A DNA stretch of 64,000 nucleotides from Dolomedes plantarius (GCA_907164885.2 OU015490.1:221944727-222008726), one strand, 5' to 3'. Shown: positions 13,441 through 24,172, numbered from the stretch's first letter. Notes: generated by a model from the letters alone, not told the origin. Program-made: numbers and translations.

Positions 13441-14111
13441 AAAAAAAGATTTGGGAATATTGACACTAATGTCAATTTCACGCTTTGTGACAGAATTCGC
13501 AAAATTTTTGATATTAATTATAATTTTTAAAGCGGAAGTATATGGTGGTTAGATTACATCATTTGTCATTAGTGTGATGTTCGTGTATAACTCTTCTCGA
13601 CTAAGATACTGGAAGTCCTCTTATCCCATTTTTAATCCAGGATAAATATAAGTTTCCCCAGAGTTTAATATAAACCAAATGCTACCAAACCTGAAAACTA
13701 TACGTAGAGGTACAAAATGAATGTAATTAGACAACAGTATCACTTATTAAATTTCACCGATAATGCATCATCGGAACTCAACTTATATGTATGAAAGAAT
13801 CGCATTCTGATCAACCCTCTTATTGAGGAGGATCAATCTAGCTGTTTTGTACTTAAGGGTGATGTGTACTAACCCTGTTGGAATCGTTCACCTCAGTGTT
13901 AACCTATGGATAAAATTGGTCTACTATTTATAGCTATCTAAATGCTTATAGCCAAATAAAAATGGTATTTTCAGATAACCTGAACTTTTCTACATTTTGC
14001 AGCAGGATTCATTTTATAAATTTCGCCGACCAAAGGAAGTTAGGAACATTTAAAACACACTATACCAGATTTTTCCCGAATAATTTAAATTTTAAAATAT
14101 TATTTGAATTT

Positions 14112-14397
14112 TGTAAGGCACGCCTGGTAACCCGTGTCAAGGTTGGCGTGTGGCAACCCTTCTTCAGAGGGGAGCTTTGTTGTTGTTCGGTGCGGGTGTG
14201 GAACGATAGAGGAGAACGTAGAGGCCAACGGTTTTTAATCTGACGAATATGGCTCTGTATGCCAAATCCATCTTTTTTTAATTACTTTTTAAAAACCATG
14301 TAATTAAAGTTTGGGACAAAACTCCGGAAGTCTTTTTTGTGTCGTCTCTGTTTCTCGCATAAAAGAAACCCCAAGCAAGGCTGTAAAAACCGTAACA
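14112..14397 (+). repeat. 5' LTR of the gypsy element
   Basis: It begins TGTAAGGCACGCC and ends CCGTAACA, 286 bp. It matches 23005-23320 over its whole length apart from indels. An AATTAAAG/AATAAAAG signal (near 14300 here, near 23225 in the 3' copy) may be the polyadenylation signal. Confidence 0.85.
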
Positions 14398-14398
14398 T

Positions 14399-14413
14399 TG
14401 GTGTCATTTGTGG
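14399..14413 (+). promoter_or_regulatory. Primer-binding site
   Basis: TGGTGTCATTTGTGG starts one base after the 5' LTR. TGG is the complement of a tRNA CCA end, and the following bases resemble the TGGTGTCA-type site of many gypsy elements. The priming tRNA is not identified. Confidence 0.65.
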
Positions 14414-14639
14414 CGTGCAAGCAGAGACGCGGGGAAAAATTGGGGACCGGCGATCATCCTTCCAAGATGTTGGAATCTTCAAAGAACGACGTGGTATCCG
14501 AAAAAAATGAAATGTGATTTCGTCGAAAAGGAATTTCGGTCAACCGATAATGCTGATTTTTGAAGAGTACAATCAGCGTGTCCAGTTTTGTCTGTTGGCA
14601 TAGTCTATTGTGGACAGTATCTGTGTATCAATGGTATGT

Positions 14640-14870
14640 TCAGTTGCGAAATGTTGTTCCAGAATGTGAACAAGTTGTGATTTGTGCCGTCATCTAATTT
14701 TCGTCGTGCGAACGGCCGACATTTTGTTTGGCGTTCATGCAGTTCTTCGTATTCTACAGTGTATCGTCGTGCGTAGTGTTTGTTGTTCCGGAATGTGAAC
14801 AAGTTGTGCTTTGTGCCATCATCAAATTTTCGTCGTGATCATTGTGAGGGAAAACGACCGATTTTTCGAA
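14640..14870 (+). repeat. Direct repeat in the retrotransposon leader
   Basis: TTGTTCCAGAATGTGAACAA at 14653 recurs at 14784 with one change, and similarity continues for about 50 bp through AATTTTCGTCGTG. The two units are about 131 bp apart. A GTAAGT at 14898 could be a splice donor in the leader. Confidence 0.65.
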
Positions 14871-15109
14871 TAAATTATATTACAGCCAGCGAAGACCCGT
14901 AAGTACTGTAATTTTCCAATGTTAAAAAGTGAGCTAACTCTCAAGACTTCTTCAAGTTAACCCTTTAGCTGTTCAGTTATTTAGATGATTTGGGTACCTA
15001 AATTGTTCACTTTTTTTATTGCAAAAAACAAATATTTAATACAAAATAAAATATACTTAGCAGTTAAAAATTAATATTTTTAATTATATACATAAAAATT
15101 TTAAGGTTT

Positions 15110-15145
15110 TGTGGCGGCTGCCACTCAGCGTGGCAGTGGTAAAGT
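15110..15145. repeat. Hairpin in the piggyBac 3' flank
   Basis: CTGCCACTC and its near-inverse GTGGCAGTGG lie a few bases apart downstream of the transposase stop, a likely RNA or DNA stem-loop. Confidence 0.45.
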
Positions 15146-15206
15146 TCGCATCCAGTGGAGCATTATTTTCTAAAAATTTAAAAAAAAAATCAATTTAATT
15201 ATTTTC

Positions 15207-15253
<47 letters not shown>

Positions 15254-15268
15254 AAATAAATAAAAATG
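15207..15268. repeat. (AAAT)n microsatellite
   Basis: About 15 tetranucleotide units lie just past the transposase stop codon inside the piggyBac element. Confidence 0.95.
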
Positions 15269-15276
15269 AATACCTA

Positions 15277-16987
15277 TTAGTAGTTCAGTTTTGTGTGGTA
15301 TAACTGGAAACACTTTTCCAAGCACAAACCAACTCCGCAATCAGTACACCAGAATCGTGTTTCCTTCCGTATCTTTTTCCCATTTTCATTCTTTTTGGAG
15401 CAACAAACTTTGCACTGCCTTGTAGGTTCACGCTTCGCAGGAGTAGGAGGAATATGGGATATAAAGTGTCGTTCAGTAAGACGGGCAGGGTTATCTATTG
15501 CAGATGGTCTGCCGATATTCTTTTGTGCAGAAGCTGCATCATCATATTTATTGAAAAGCTCCTCTACAACTTGGATACGAAATTCTAAAAATGTAATTCG
15601 TTTCCCAACTACATTTTTATACAGCAAAAATGAGTTCCAGAGCACTTTGTCTAATAAATGTAAAAATATCTTTTTATAGTATTTTTTCTGGCGTTTTCGA
15701 ATTGTCGGATGAAAAGATATTTCTTGATCACAACGATCTACACCACCCATAGTTAGATTGTAATCAGAAACAATCTTTGGCTTGAGTATGTCTTCATTTT
15801 TTTTATTTTTGAGGCTGATCATGGAAGTATCATGAATACTGCTCATCAAACACACATCCTTCTTATCTTTCCACCTTATAGCCGAAATCTTACCTCTTTG
15901 AAAAGCTATGAGTTGCCCTTTTTGTAAATTTCTTTTAGCGAATTCTGTAGGTAAATCTCGTCTGTTTATCCTTACTGTGCCATAAATATCTGTTTTTTGG
16001 GCTATAAGTAAATCTGCAAGCTCGGGTGACATGTAATAGTTATCTACAGTCACACAATAACCATTTCCAAGAAAGCGATTCATTAGATGCATGACGACTT
16101 TTGTGGAAAGTCCATAATTTTTATACAATGCATTGAAGACAGTGCTATTTCCTGTATAGATAACGAAGTCACAAATATACCCTGTTTCAGCCTCACAAAG
16201 CATAAAAAATTTGATTCCAAATCGTGCGCGTTTGTTTGGAATATATTGTTTCCAAGATAACCTTCCTTTATAAGGCATCAAGCTTTCATCTACAGAAACA
16301 TCTCTTTCCGGTATGTAAAAGTTACAAAATTTTTGCCGTAAATTTTCTATCACATTATGCAGCTTCCAAAGTTTTGGATTTGAAAAATCTTCTTTTTTTT
16401 CAGCTTCATTATTGCAAAAATGTAAATATCGAAAAAGCAAAATAAAACGATTTACTGTCATTACTTTTGAGTAAACTGGAGTGTGCAAAACCCTTCGATG
16501 AGACCAGTACATAGCCTGATTTGGTTTCTGGACAATACCTTGAAGAAATATTAGCCCAAAGAATAGCTTCATTTCTCTGTCATTTGTAGGGATCCATTTT
16601 TTACTGCGGGAGAACTTTGATATCTTTGCCCGATTTGCTCTAAAATTCTTGTTCTGCATAGTTGTTCGTTTCTTTGACAATTATATCCATTACATTTGAA
16701 TCCAGAAACATTTCAAATATATCTAAAGGGGTGTAGTTTATATTTACAGAAAAGGTTATACCTGGAGTACCTGTAAAAGGGAACCGAGGAGGCGCTGATT
16801 GACCAGAAGCAGTTATTTCACACCAGTCTCTCGCATTTGCTATATTATCATCTCCGCTATCTTCTGATTCACTGCTATATTCAATATCACTTTCCTCAGT
16901 TTCACTTCCGTCACTCGTATCGATGCCTTCAAAATCGTCTTCGCTTGATGAATCCAAATCATCTTTATAACGTTTACGGGATGCCAT
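15277..16987 (-). pseudogene. piggyBac transposase with a single frameshift
   Basis: The start at 16987 (MASRKRYKDDLDSS) opens the usual acidic Ser/Asp/Glu-rich N-terminus. The first frame stops at 16640; the second frame overlaps it and runs 16680-15277, so one indel in 16640-16680 separates them. The catalytic domain is complete: the first Asp in RDVSVDESLMPYKGRLSWKQ, the second in CVTVDNYYMSPELADLL, the third in LTMGGVDRCDQEISFHP. The C-terminal cysteine-rich zinc-binding tail is intact (CKVCCSKK, WCTDCGVGLCLEKCF). The protein would excise and insert at TTAA without scars. Aside from the one frameshift it looks functional, so the copy is young. A spliced intron is not a good alternative because no splice sites fit. 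Confidence 0.88.
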
Positions 16988-17019
16988 TTTGCAACAAAAA
17001 AATGCCGCTCACTTTGACT

Positions 17020-17090
17020 TTGACCTTTGGCCTCTACCCTTTGGCATCTAACCTTTGGCATCTAACCTTTGTCCTCTAACCTTTGAAACT
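17020..17090. repeat. 14-bp tandem repeat upstream of the piggyBac transposase
   Basis: CCTTTGGCATCTAA and close variants occur four to five times in a row just upstream of the transposase start, in the promoter position. They may be transposase- or transcription-factor-binding sites. Confidence 0.7.
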
Positions 17091-17739
17091 TGCAGTATAG
17101 TGCTGCCATCTATTGCATTGAGCGCAAATAAATTCCTCCCGAGATATATTCGGGTATAACAACACGAAGCAATCAAAAAAAAATTACCCAGAGTAATACT
17201 CGGGCGTGACATTTTGGAACACCAGTGCTGTGCCCGAGATTACCTAGGGCAGAACAGCTAAAAGGTTAAATTAAAATAAACGAATGCTTTGGTGTTAATG
17301 TATTATAATAACAGTTTGTTCAGTTATATAAATTTTCTTTGCTTACTTTTGGTTTTAAAATATATTCTATATGAATAACGTGCTTTATTGGAAATTTAAC
17401 ATAAATATGTTTATAGCTATTTAACGTAATACGATATTGAAGGAGACAATTTTACTTAATTAAATATTCTTGGTGAAACTGAAATCATTGACGATTACAT
17501 AATTTTTTTCTGTTAATGAAAAAGAGAGTGGCGTTGTTTTGTTTTATTGTTTAATGACAAACGTTTGATTTTAAATGATTTTGATTTATTTTTTAAATAT
17601 GTTTTTGAATTTTGATAGCTATATAAGTTGGGTTTCTCATTATTGATTTTGCATGCATATTATTTTCTTTTGAGTGTTGTTTCTGTTTTCGATTTGAATT
17701 GTGTTGTAAGGTAATCTGGCATTAGGTGTGGCTGGAAAA

Positions 17740-18895
17740 ATGTCTTTCCTAAATAAAAGTAGGCTACCAGATTTATTCTGTCTGGCTCAAGATTTTGGTG
17801 AGTCACCTGACGAAAACATTTCTAAAACCTATCTGAAAAACTTAATTATGGATAATGATCATTATGAAGACGAAGCAGCGAAAGAATATTTAGAAGCTAT
17901 TGTGGCGGTAAGGTTAGAACGGGAACAAAAACTCAAAAAGGAAAATAAACTTAAATTTCAAGCAGAAAGAGAAAAGGAAAAACTTGAAAGCGAAAATAGA
18001 TTTAAATTTAATGAAGAGAGAGAAAAGAAAAAATTTATCCTCGAAAAACTTCGCCTAGAGGCAGAATTAGCTAGGAAGAGTCAGAATGTAGTTCAGATCA
18101 GTGATCCAACTGATCGCGTCAAATCATTACATGAAATAGTCAAAATGGTTAGGCAACAGTTAAGGTTTCCAGTAAGTCAGATGGGTGGGACTATTTTTTT
18201 ATCAAGTTTAGAGAAGGTGTTTGTAAACGAAAATGTCAGTGACGAATTTAAACCTAAAGTTTTGTTCTGTCTATTAGGGGATAAAGTAGCTAATTTGTTA
18301 GTTAATCACGAGGAAAAAGAGTTAAAAGAATATGAATCGTTGAAAAAATTAGTACTACAAGAATTTGAACCTTCTCGAAAATTATGTCTAGAGAATTTTC
18401 GTAAAGCAAAGCGTAACAATGATGAAACTTTTTCTCAGTTTGCTTCTCGGTTACACATCAATGTGGTTGTATTACTGCAAATACAGGGGAGTAAAGGATT
18501 TTGAATCAGTGTGTCAACTCATCGTGAAGATAAAATGTTTCAAACGTTAGATCCCGAAACGGCGGTCCACATAGGGGTACTTCAGGGGGAAGGCTTTTTT
18601 ATGCCGAAAGACTTAGGTAAGCACTGCGATGTATTCTATGCTTCCACGGGTAAATCCTATGATGGGTCGGTAAGGGCCAAATGGAATGATTCTGATAAGA
18701 AAGGTGTTCATGGTAATTGGGGTAAACCACAATTCTACGAGAAAAAGCCAGAAAATGGTAATTTCTTTCTTAAGAAAAATTTCGAAAATCCAAAAGTCAC
18801 TCAATTTAAAAAGCCAACTTGTTATACCTGCGGATCTGAAAAAGATTTTAAACGAGATTGTCCGAAAAATACGGGAACTGATTATAAAAGGGTTA
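17740..18895 (+). pseudogene. gag polyprotein of the gypsy element
   Basis: The first ATG is at 17740 (MSFLNKSRLPDLFCLAQDFG). A long charged helical region follows (residues about 45-120, repeated Lys/Glu), then a capsid-like domain. Between about 18455 and 18528 the true frame is shifted, with a stop at 18502, and then the original frame resumes, so two compensating indels are present. A zinc knuckle sits at 18820-18861 (CYTCGSEKDFKRDC), in which the expected His is Asp. The Harbinger-like MITE at 18896 ends it. Gag would package the RNA in virus-like particles. Confidence 0.8.
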
Positions 18896-19510
18896 GGCCG
18901 TCCGCACACGGAGCAACTCAAAGGAAACTCAACTGGTTAGCGACTGAAATTGCTTATCGGTTGCAAACTCGTTAGTGATGTGGCTCCGCACACGGGCCGA
19001 CTCAAAAGTGATTGAAATCAATAGTTTGCGACCTGTCATGGAAGGAAGAACATCATTATTCCTGGCATTATTTTTAGTTAAATTATTATCAGAAATTAAT
19101 TTATTTTAAAAAATCGTCACAATAGATTGTCTTTTATCAATCGTTTAAAAATGGACTGTATATATGGGCGCACATATTTCATACAGCAAAAAACGTTAGA
19201 ATTTCATTTCATCGCTAGGCATAAGTCACGTGACTCGAGTACGTCATTTGTAAGCTTTCCAAAAGAGCGGCTGTAACATAGATTGTGTAATAACACGCAC
19301 AACGCAAGAGAAACTGGCTATTGAAGTTTCGAGCGACTGGACACGTTGAGTTGCCTGCGACTGATTACAAACGCGTTGCTGACGGGTTTGTAAGCAGTTG
19401 CGCCATGTGCATGGCTCCATTCAATTACATAGGTTACGACTCATAACGGACTGGTTTGTGATTGGAGTCGGTTATCAGTTTCTTTTGAGTTGCTCCGTGT
19501 GCGGACGGCC
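18896..19510. mobile_element. Harbinger-like MITE inside the gypsy element, 615 bp
   Basis: The ends GGCCGTCCGCACACGGAGCA and the exact inverse are followed by a nearly perfect continuation for about 35 bp. Flanks are TTA (18893-18895) and TCA (19511-19513), a 3-bp target duplication with one change. Internal extra copies of the CCGCACACGG motif lie near 18985. There is no coding capacity. It separates gag from protease. Confidence 0.8.
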
Positions 19511-19513
19511 TCA

Positions 19514-21777
19514 ATGTAAACAAGGTTTCGGCCGAAGGTGCGGAATCAAAAGAAGAAACTGTAGTCGCTAGGGTAGATTTACTCGGTAAAGCTGTTCCTA
19601 GGCACGCTATTTAGGATAAACTTTGCAAACTAATAAAAACATCTATCAGTGTAGATGGGAATCTAGCTCAGGCATTAGTGGATTCGGGTACGGAAATCAC
19701 GGTTGTCAAGAAGGACTTAGTTCCTGGAATTTCAGTCGAAGGAGCTTCCACAATTTACTTGAAGGGTATTTTTGGTCCGGCGGTTAAGTGTCCATTAGTT
19801 TACGTTTCGTTAGGTCTGGCGATGGGTGGTCAGGTTAACGTAGTGCATCAGCAAGTGTTGTGTGCTTTAGCAGAGGTTTTGGTGGAAGATGTGTTACTTC
19901 CATCAGAAATTTTTAACATGTTGGGAGGAGTCCGGAGTGAAGGGAATTCTCTGTCTCGGAACTCTCAGGACCTGAGGGGAGACTCAGGAAATTTAGGTGG
20001 AACCGAGGTTTCGTCTAGGACTCTGCAGGAGAAAGCGCGAGATAACGCTGTCTTTGAGGAAGCTCAAAGGGAAATTGCTTCATGTGGGAATGAAGTGGGA
20101 ACTGTTGATACTAATGACGAGGAAGTAACTGTTGAGATAGATCAGGGGATCAGGGTGGCTGATAATTTTCGCTCTGAGCAAGATCAGTGTGCTGAGTTAG
20201 CAGTGCCTTGTAAGCATGCTAAAGAAGGCAAAGGTAACTACTATGAGGTTGACGGTTATCTATTTCATAGAGATAACATACTCGGGAAGAGTATTGGGCA
20301 ACTTGTGATTCCAAAGTGTAAACGGAAGGAGGTACTGAAACTTGCTCATACCTCAGTGTTTAGTAGTCATATGGGTCCTGTACCGTAATAAGGCAGCTAA
20401 TTAACAGGAAAAACAAACTTTATTTTATCTTGAAGAGACGAGGGGCAACACAACACAAAAATTGGTGTGGAACACATCACACTCTATCGATAGCATAATA
20501 ACTCAACAGAATCGAAAAATGATACTTCTTTTACACTGAAACACGAACAACTCTTCTTTCTCCGCTCGTTCCACACTACCTCACTTCAGTTTCGTTCGCT
20601 AGCATTTAAAAACCGCAATCCGGGTCTCGATCGGGAGGTCGTCACAGTCCAAGAAGACTCTTGAACGGATCAAATACTCATTCTTCTGGGAAGGTCTGAG
20701 GGTTGATGTCAAAAGATATTGTGGATGATGTAAAGAGTGTCAACTCACTCAAACAGTTAAGACTAGTGACAGAACGTCAATTACGCCGGTGACGAGGCCG
20801 GAAATACCATTCCAGGTAGTGAATATAGATCTAATAGGTCCGATTGACCCTCCGAGTTCAAAAGGGCATAATAATATATTGTTTCTGGTTGATCAACATA
20901 CCAGGTGGGGCGAAGACGTACCGTTGACTAGTCTTAGTGCAAGGGCAACCTGTGAAGCTTTGTTAATCATCTTTTAGAGAACAGGTATACCGAACGTTAT
21001 TGCATCTGATAACGGGACGAATTTCATAGCCGAGTTGACTAAAGAGTTCGAGAAATGAATAGGGAGCCGTCAAAGATTATCTACCCCAGGGTATCCACAA
21101 TCAAACGGATTGGTGGAAAGGTTTAATAGAACCTTGAAGAACATGCTACATCATGTAGTTAGGGAAGAAGGTAGAGGGTGGCACTTACAAATTCCATATG
21201 TACTATGGGCGTACAGAGAAATACCCCATGCCACCACTAGTGTATCTCCATATGAATTATTGTATGGTAGACAACCGCAAGGTCCTTTGTCAATCTTAAA
21301 AACTACTTGGTCTGGGAAACATAATAACATTTAATACTACTCCTAGTTAAATACTACTCCTATTTTCAAATACTTGGAAGATTTAAAGTTAAAACTTCAG
21401 AAGGCTGCAGAGCAAGCCAAGCTTGTTTCAGGAATACAGCAGGAAAGAACAGCTTATTACCACAATTTGAGATCGTCTAACGATGTATTGAATGTTGAGG
21501 AAACGGTGATAGTGTTAATACCTGATTCGACCAATAAACTATTTTCCAGATGGCAAGGTCCTTCAACTATTGTTGAGAAACGTAATCCCCATTCTTTCCT
21601 GGTCAAATTACCAGATTGTTCGACCAAACATATTCATCAAAATAAGTTAAAGCACTACATAGCTAGTTCAAATTCGGTAAATGTCATTTTCGAAGAGGAA
21701 AAAGAATTCGGGCCTGTTGAAACTGTACCTACTGCTACCAAGGAACCTAAATTCCTCTAAATTTTCGACAATCTTAT
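19514..21777 (+). pseudogene. Protease and integrase part of the gypsy pol gene
   Basis: The aspartic protease motif LVDSGTEITVV is at 19675-19707. A spacer rich in Asp/Glu follows, then the integrase zinc domain: AHTSVFSSHMG at 20344-20376, interrupted by a solo LTR (20379-20646), and the Cys pair CKECQLTQ at about 20733. Removing the LTR and one copy of its GTCC duplication restores the frame. The catalytic core has Asp in VNIDLIGPI (20820), Asp in ASDNGTNF (21005) and Glu in NGLVERFNR (21105), with 35 residues between the last two. The GPY/F-type C-terminal module is FSRWQGPSTIVEK at 21540. In-frame stops (at about 20976 and 21056) make it inactive. Confidence 0.85.
20379..20646 (-). repeat. 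Solo LTR with GTCC target duplication
   Basis: On the minus strand it begins TGTGACGACC and ends TTACGGTACA, 268 bp, with TTTTTAAATGC as a possible TATA region and GATAAAATAAAG as polyadenylation signal. GTCC lies on both sides (20375-20378 and 20647-20650). It disrupts the integrase zinc domain and its removal restores the reading frame. The parent family is unknown. Confidence 0.8.
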
Positions 21778-22723
21778 AGTAGAGCATTTAAGTATTTCTC
21801 AGTTGAAGACTCTTAAAGGTTTAATCGTTAAGTTTAAACATATCTTTACTAAACCCGTGCAACCAGCTTCGGTGGGCACACACATAATTGAACTATTACC
21901 GAATGCAATTCGAAAAAAAACCCTTGTTATAGTGTTCCCATTGCGTACAGAAGGGAAGTCGAACGTCGAGTTGAAGAATTGCTAGATTTAGATTTAATAG
22001 AACCATCGGAATCTGGAATTGCTTACCCAATTGTTTGCATCGCTAAAAAAGACTCTTCGGTAAGAATGTGCATCGATTTTAGAGCTTTAAATGCTTTAGA
22101 GCTAAAATGACAAAAGTTCCGGTTTTCCCCATGAAAGATATGCAAGAGTTAATATTCATTGCGGGATCAGCCAATTGGCTGACCAGCTTAGATCTCTTAA
22201 AGGGATATTTGCAAATAAAAATGGATGAGGAAACGTCGTTTACTACTCACAATGCTGTGTACCAGTGGAAAATTGTGCCTTTTGGTCTGGCGTCTGGTAC
22301 TTTTCAACGGGAAATGATTCGTGTTTTAAATCTACCCCTGATGTCAATTTGCCATTCGAAGTGCACTGTGATGCGTCCGACTATGGTGTGGGTTGTTGTT
22401 TAACTCAAAAAGATGTTGACGGATCTTACCGACCAATAGCGTTTGCCAGCCAAAAGTTCAATGCCACACAGAAGAACTGGGCAAGCATTGAAAAAGAGGC
22501 TTGGGCAGTGCTATTTGGACTGAATAAATTTGATAAGTGGATTTATGGTGCTCAAGTAGAGATCATATCTGATCACAACCCACTTAAATATTTAAACCAT
22601 ACCACTCCTAAAAGCCCCAAGTTAACCCGTTGGGCTTTAGCCTTACAAAGATGGAATCACTCCATCGCACATAGGCCTGGTGTACAGCACCGAAGTGCGG
22701 ATGCTCTATTCAGATTGGAATGA
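21778..22723 (+). pseudogene. Reverse transcriptase and RNase H part of the gypsy pol gene
   Basis: Directly after the integrase C-terminus comes the RT lead-in (LKTLKGLIVKFKHIF at 21806), then, across frameshifts, IAYPIVCIAKKDSS, RMCIDFRALNA (22067), SLDLLKGYLQIKM (22187) and IVPFGLASGTFQ (22271). The palm motif YxDD and the following region are deleted. At about 22330 the sequence jumps to RNase H: VHCDASDYGVGCCL, then FASQKF, EKEAWAVLFGL, SDHNPLKYL, WALALQRW and HRPGVQHRSADALFR, ending at 22723. RNase H is the last pol domain; no integrase follows. Confidence 0.88.
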
Positions 22724-22868
22724 ACCATCTCTTATGTTATATGTATAAATATAATTTTGTTTTGTTTGATGTTTTGTTGTTTAAGAAATTGCATTATTAT
22801 TTGAATATATGTAGTGTATTGAGTTATCTTTTTTTGGACATATTTGTTTTTGAAAGAAATGCAATCGC

Positions 22869-22871
<3 letters not shown>

Positions 22872-22942
<71 letters not shown>
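22872..22942. repeat. (TA)n array near the 3' end of the gypsy element
   Basis: About 35 TA units between the pol stop and the 3' LTR. Confidence 0.95.
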
Positions 22943-22944
<2 letters not shown>

Positions 22945-22994
22945 TTTGTACCTGAATGTTATAAAATCAGCCACTGTGGGCTAATTTTCTGCTT

Positions 22995-23004
22995 AGGTGG
23001 GGCG
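22995..23004 (+). promoter_or_regulatory. Polypurine tract
   Basis: AGGTGGGGCG lies immediately before the 3' LTR, where plus-strand priming is expected. It has two pyrimidines, so it is imperfect. Confidence 0.5.
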
Positions 23005-23320
23005 TGTAAGGCACGCCACGCCTGATAACCCGTGTCAAGGTTGGCGTGTGGCAACCCTTCTTCCGAGGGAAGCTTTGTTGTTGTTAGGTGCAGGGGAGGG
23101 GACGATAGAGGAGAACGCAGAGGCCAACGGTTTTTATCTGACGAATATGGCTCTGTATGCCAAATCCATCTTTTTTTAATTACTTTATATGTGTTGTATG
23201 TGCTGTGTCCCTTAAAAACCATGTAATAAAAGTTTAGGACAAAACTCTGGAAGTCTTTTTTGTGTCTTCTCTGTTTCTCGCATAAAAGAAACCCCACGCA
23301 AGGCAGTTAAAACCGTAACA
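23005..23320 (+). repeat. 3' LTR of the gypsy element
   Basis: It begins TGTAAGGCACGCC and ends ACCGTAACA, 316 bp. It is longer than the 5' copy because of an extra block near 23188-23213 and another near the start. Confidence 0.85.
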
Positions 23321-23508
23321 TTAATTTTTTTCCAAATAAAAAAACAAAAAAAGATGAAAAATGCTCCAAGGCGTAAACTTTCTTTCTCTATTACGGTGTG
23401 CAATTAAAAAAACCTTTAAATTCAAGTCGGAAATCCTTGGAAAAATTTTTTCCATAGGTTAACACTGAGGGGAACGAATCCAATAGGATAAGTACACAGC
23501 AGTCTTAA

Positions 23509-24168
23509 GGGGACAAGGGATCTTCAACCTCGAATTTTTCAATTTTCAATTCTTAACTCTATTTACAAAAAAGATAATAATTTGCATTATTTTTTACTAA
23601 GACCCTTACAATTAAAATTAAGGATTTTTTGGTAGAATAATGCCTGGTTTTCAAAACAATTTTCAAAATTTTCTAGTATTTTTCAAAATGCTCCATGTGC
23701 ATTCCAAATCATGTAAAACTCTTAAATTTTTTTAATATAAGTTTACTGTACATAAATAAACATAATTGTGCAACGATTTCTTTTGTAGGAATTTGGACCC
23801 CATAAATAATTATTTTTTAATCTGCCCGTTGTTTTCTTTTATGTGATTTTTCATGATTTATAAATATGAAAACTATTTGTGGTTTCAGAAAATGATGCAC
23901 AAGTTAGTGGAAAATACTTCAAATAACAATCCTGAGAAATTTGGAAGAAATCAGAAGAAAAGTAGTGCACAGGGAGCATTTTGACAATTTCTAGCATTTT
24001 TGAAGAATTTTTTGAAAAAAATGTCCTATTCTGTCACACACAAAATACTTATCTGTGAATTGTAAGTATCTTCAACGTAGTGGAAAAAATATTACTTATT
24101 CTCATTTTGTACATGAGAGTAAAATACTGAAAAATTAAAAGAGAGAGGTTAAAGGTCCCTTGTTCCCT
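23509..24168. mobile_element. TTAA-flanked MITE, 660 bp
   Basis: TTAA (23505-23508) then GGGGACAAGGGATCTTCAAC; at the right the inverse, GGGAACAAGGGACCTTTAAC, ends at TTAA 24169-24172. It is non-coding and AT-rich. It shares its left TTAA with the neighbouring split MITE. A piggyBac-type origin is inferred from the TTAA. Confidence 0.7.
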
Positions 24169-24172
24169 TAAA

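Larger units (their letters stand above)
14961..17265 (-). mobile_element. Near-complete piggyBac transposon
   Basis: TTAA at 14957-14960 and at 17266-17269 flank ends CCCTTTAGCTGTTCAG (left) and, inverted, CCTTTTAGCTGTTCTG (right). The element is 2305 bp and holds one transposase on the minus strand. It interrupts the untranslated leader of the gypsy element. Confidence 0.92.
14112..23320 (+). mobile_element. Ty3/gypsy LTR retrotransposon with integrase upstream of RT (Gmr1-like order)
   Basis: Two related LTRs in the same orientation, a primer-binding site, gag, protease, integrase, RT and RNase H and a polypurine tract are all visible. The domain order is protease, integrase, RT, RNase H. 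Three later insertions (14961-17265, 18896-19510, 20379-20646) break it, and a deletion in RT removed the YxDD region. No envelope-like frame is seen. LTRs differ by several indels, so it is old. A clean target duplication was not identified. Confidence 0.85.
13853..23508. mobile_element. TTAA-flanked MITE split by an LTR retrotransposon
   Basis: TTAAGGGTGATGTGTACT at 13853 and the inverse of TTAAGACTGCTGTGTACT ending at 23508 are inverted repeats that stay similar for about 60-75 bp (shared core CAGTGTTAACCTATGG). Without the retrotransposon at 14112-23320 the unit would be about 440 bp. The TTAA borders suggest a piggyBac-type MITE. It encodes nothing. Confidence 0.65.

Noticed and set aside
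15293..15679. 128-codon plus-strand frame
   Set aside because: Antisense to the piggyBac transposase.
16640..16680. Intron in the piggyBac transposase
   Set aside because: The two frames overlap and differ by a single-base shift; no GT-AG pair fits a functional intron.
21330..21800. Two separate abutting retrotransposons explaining the integrase-RT order
   Set aside because: The integrase C-terminal module passes into the RT lead-in without LTR or UTR sequence between them, and one pair of LTRs encloses all domains.
22724..23004. Envelope gene of an errantivirus-type element
   Set aside because: Only about 280 bp lies between the RNase H stop and the 3' LTR, and much of it is (TA)n.
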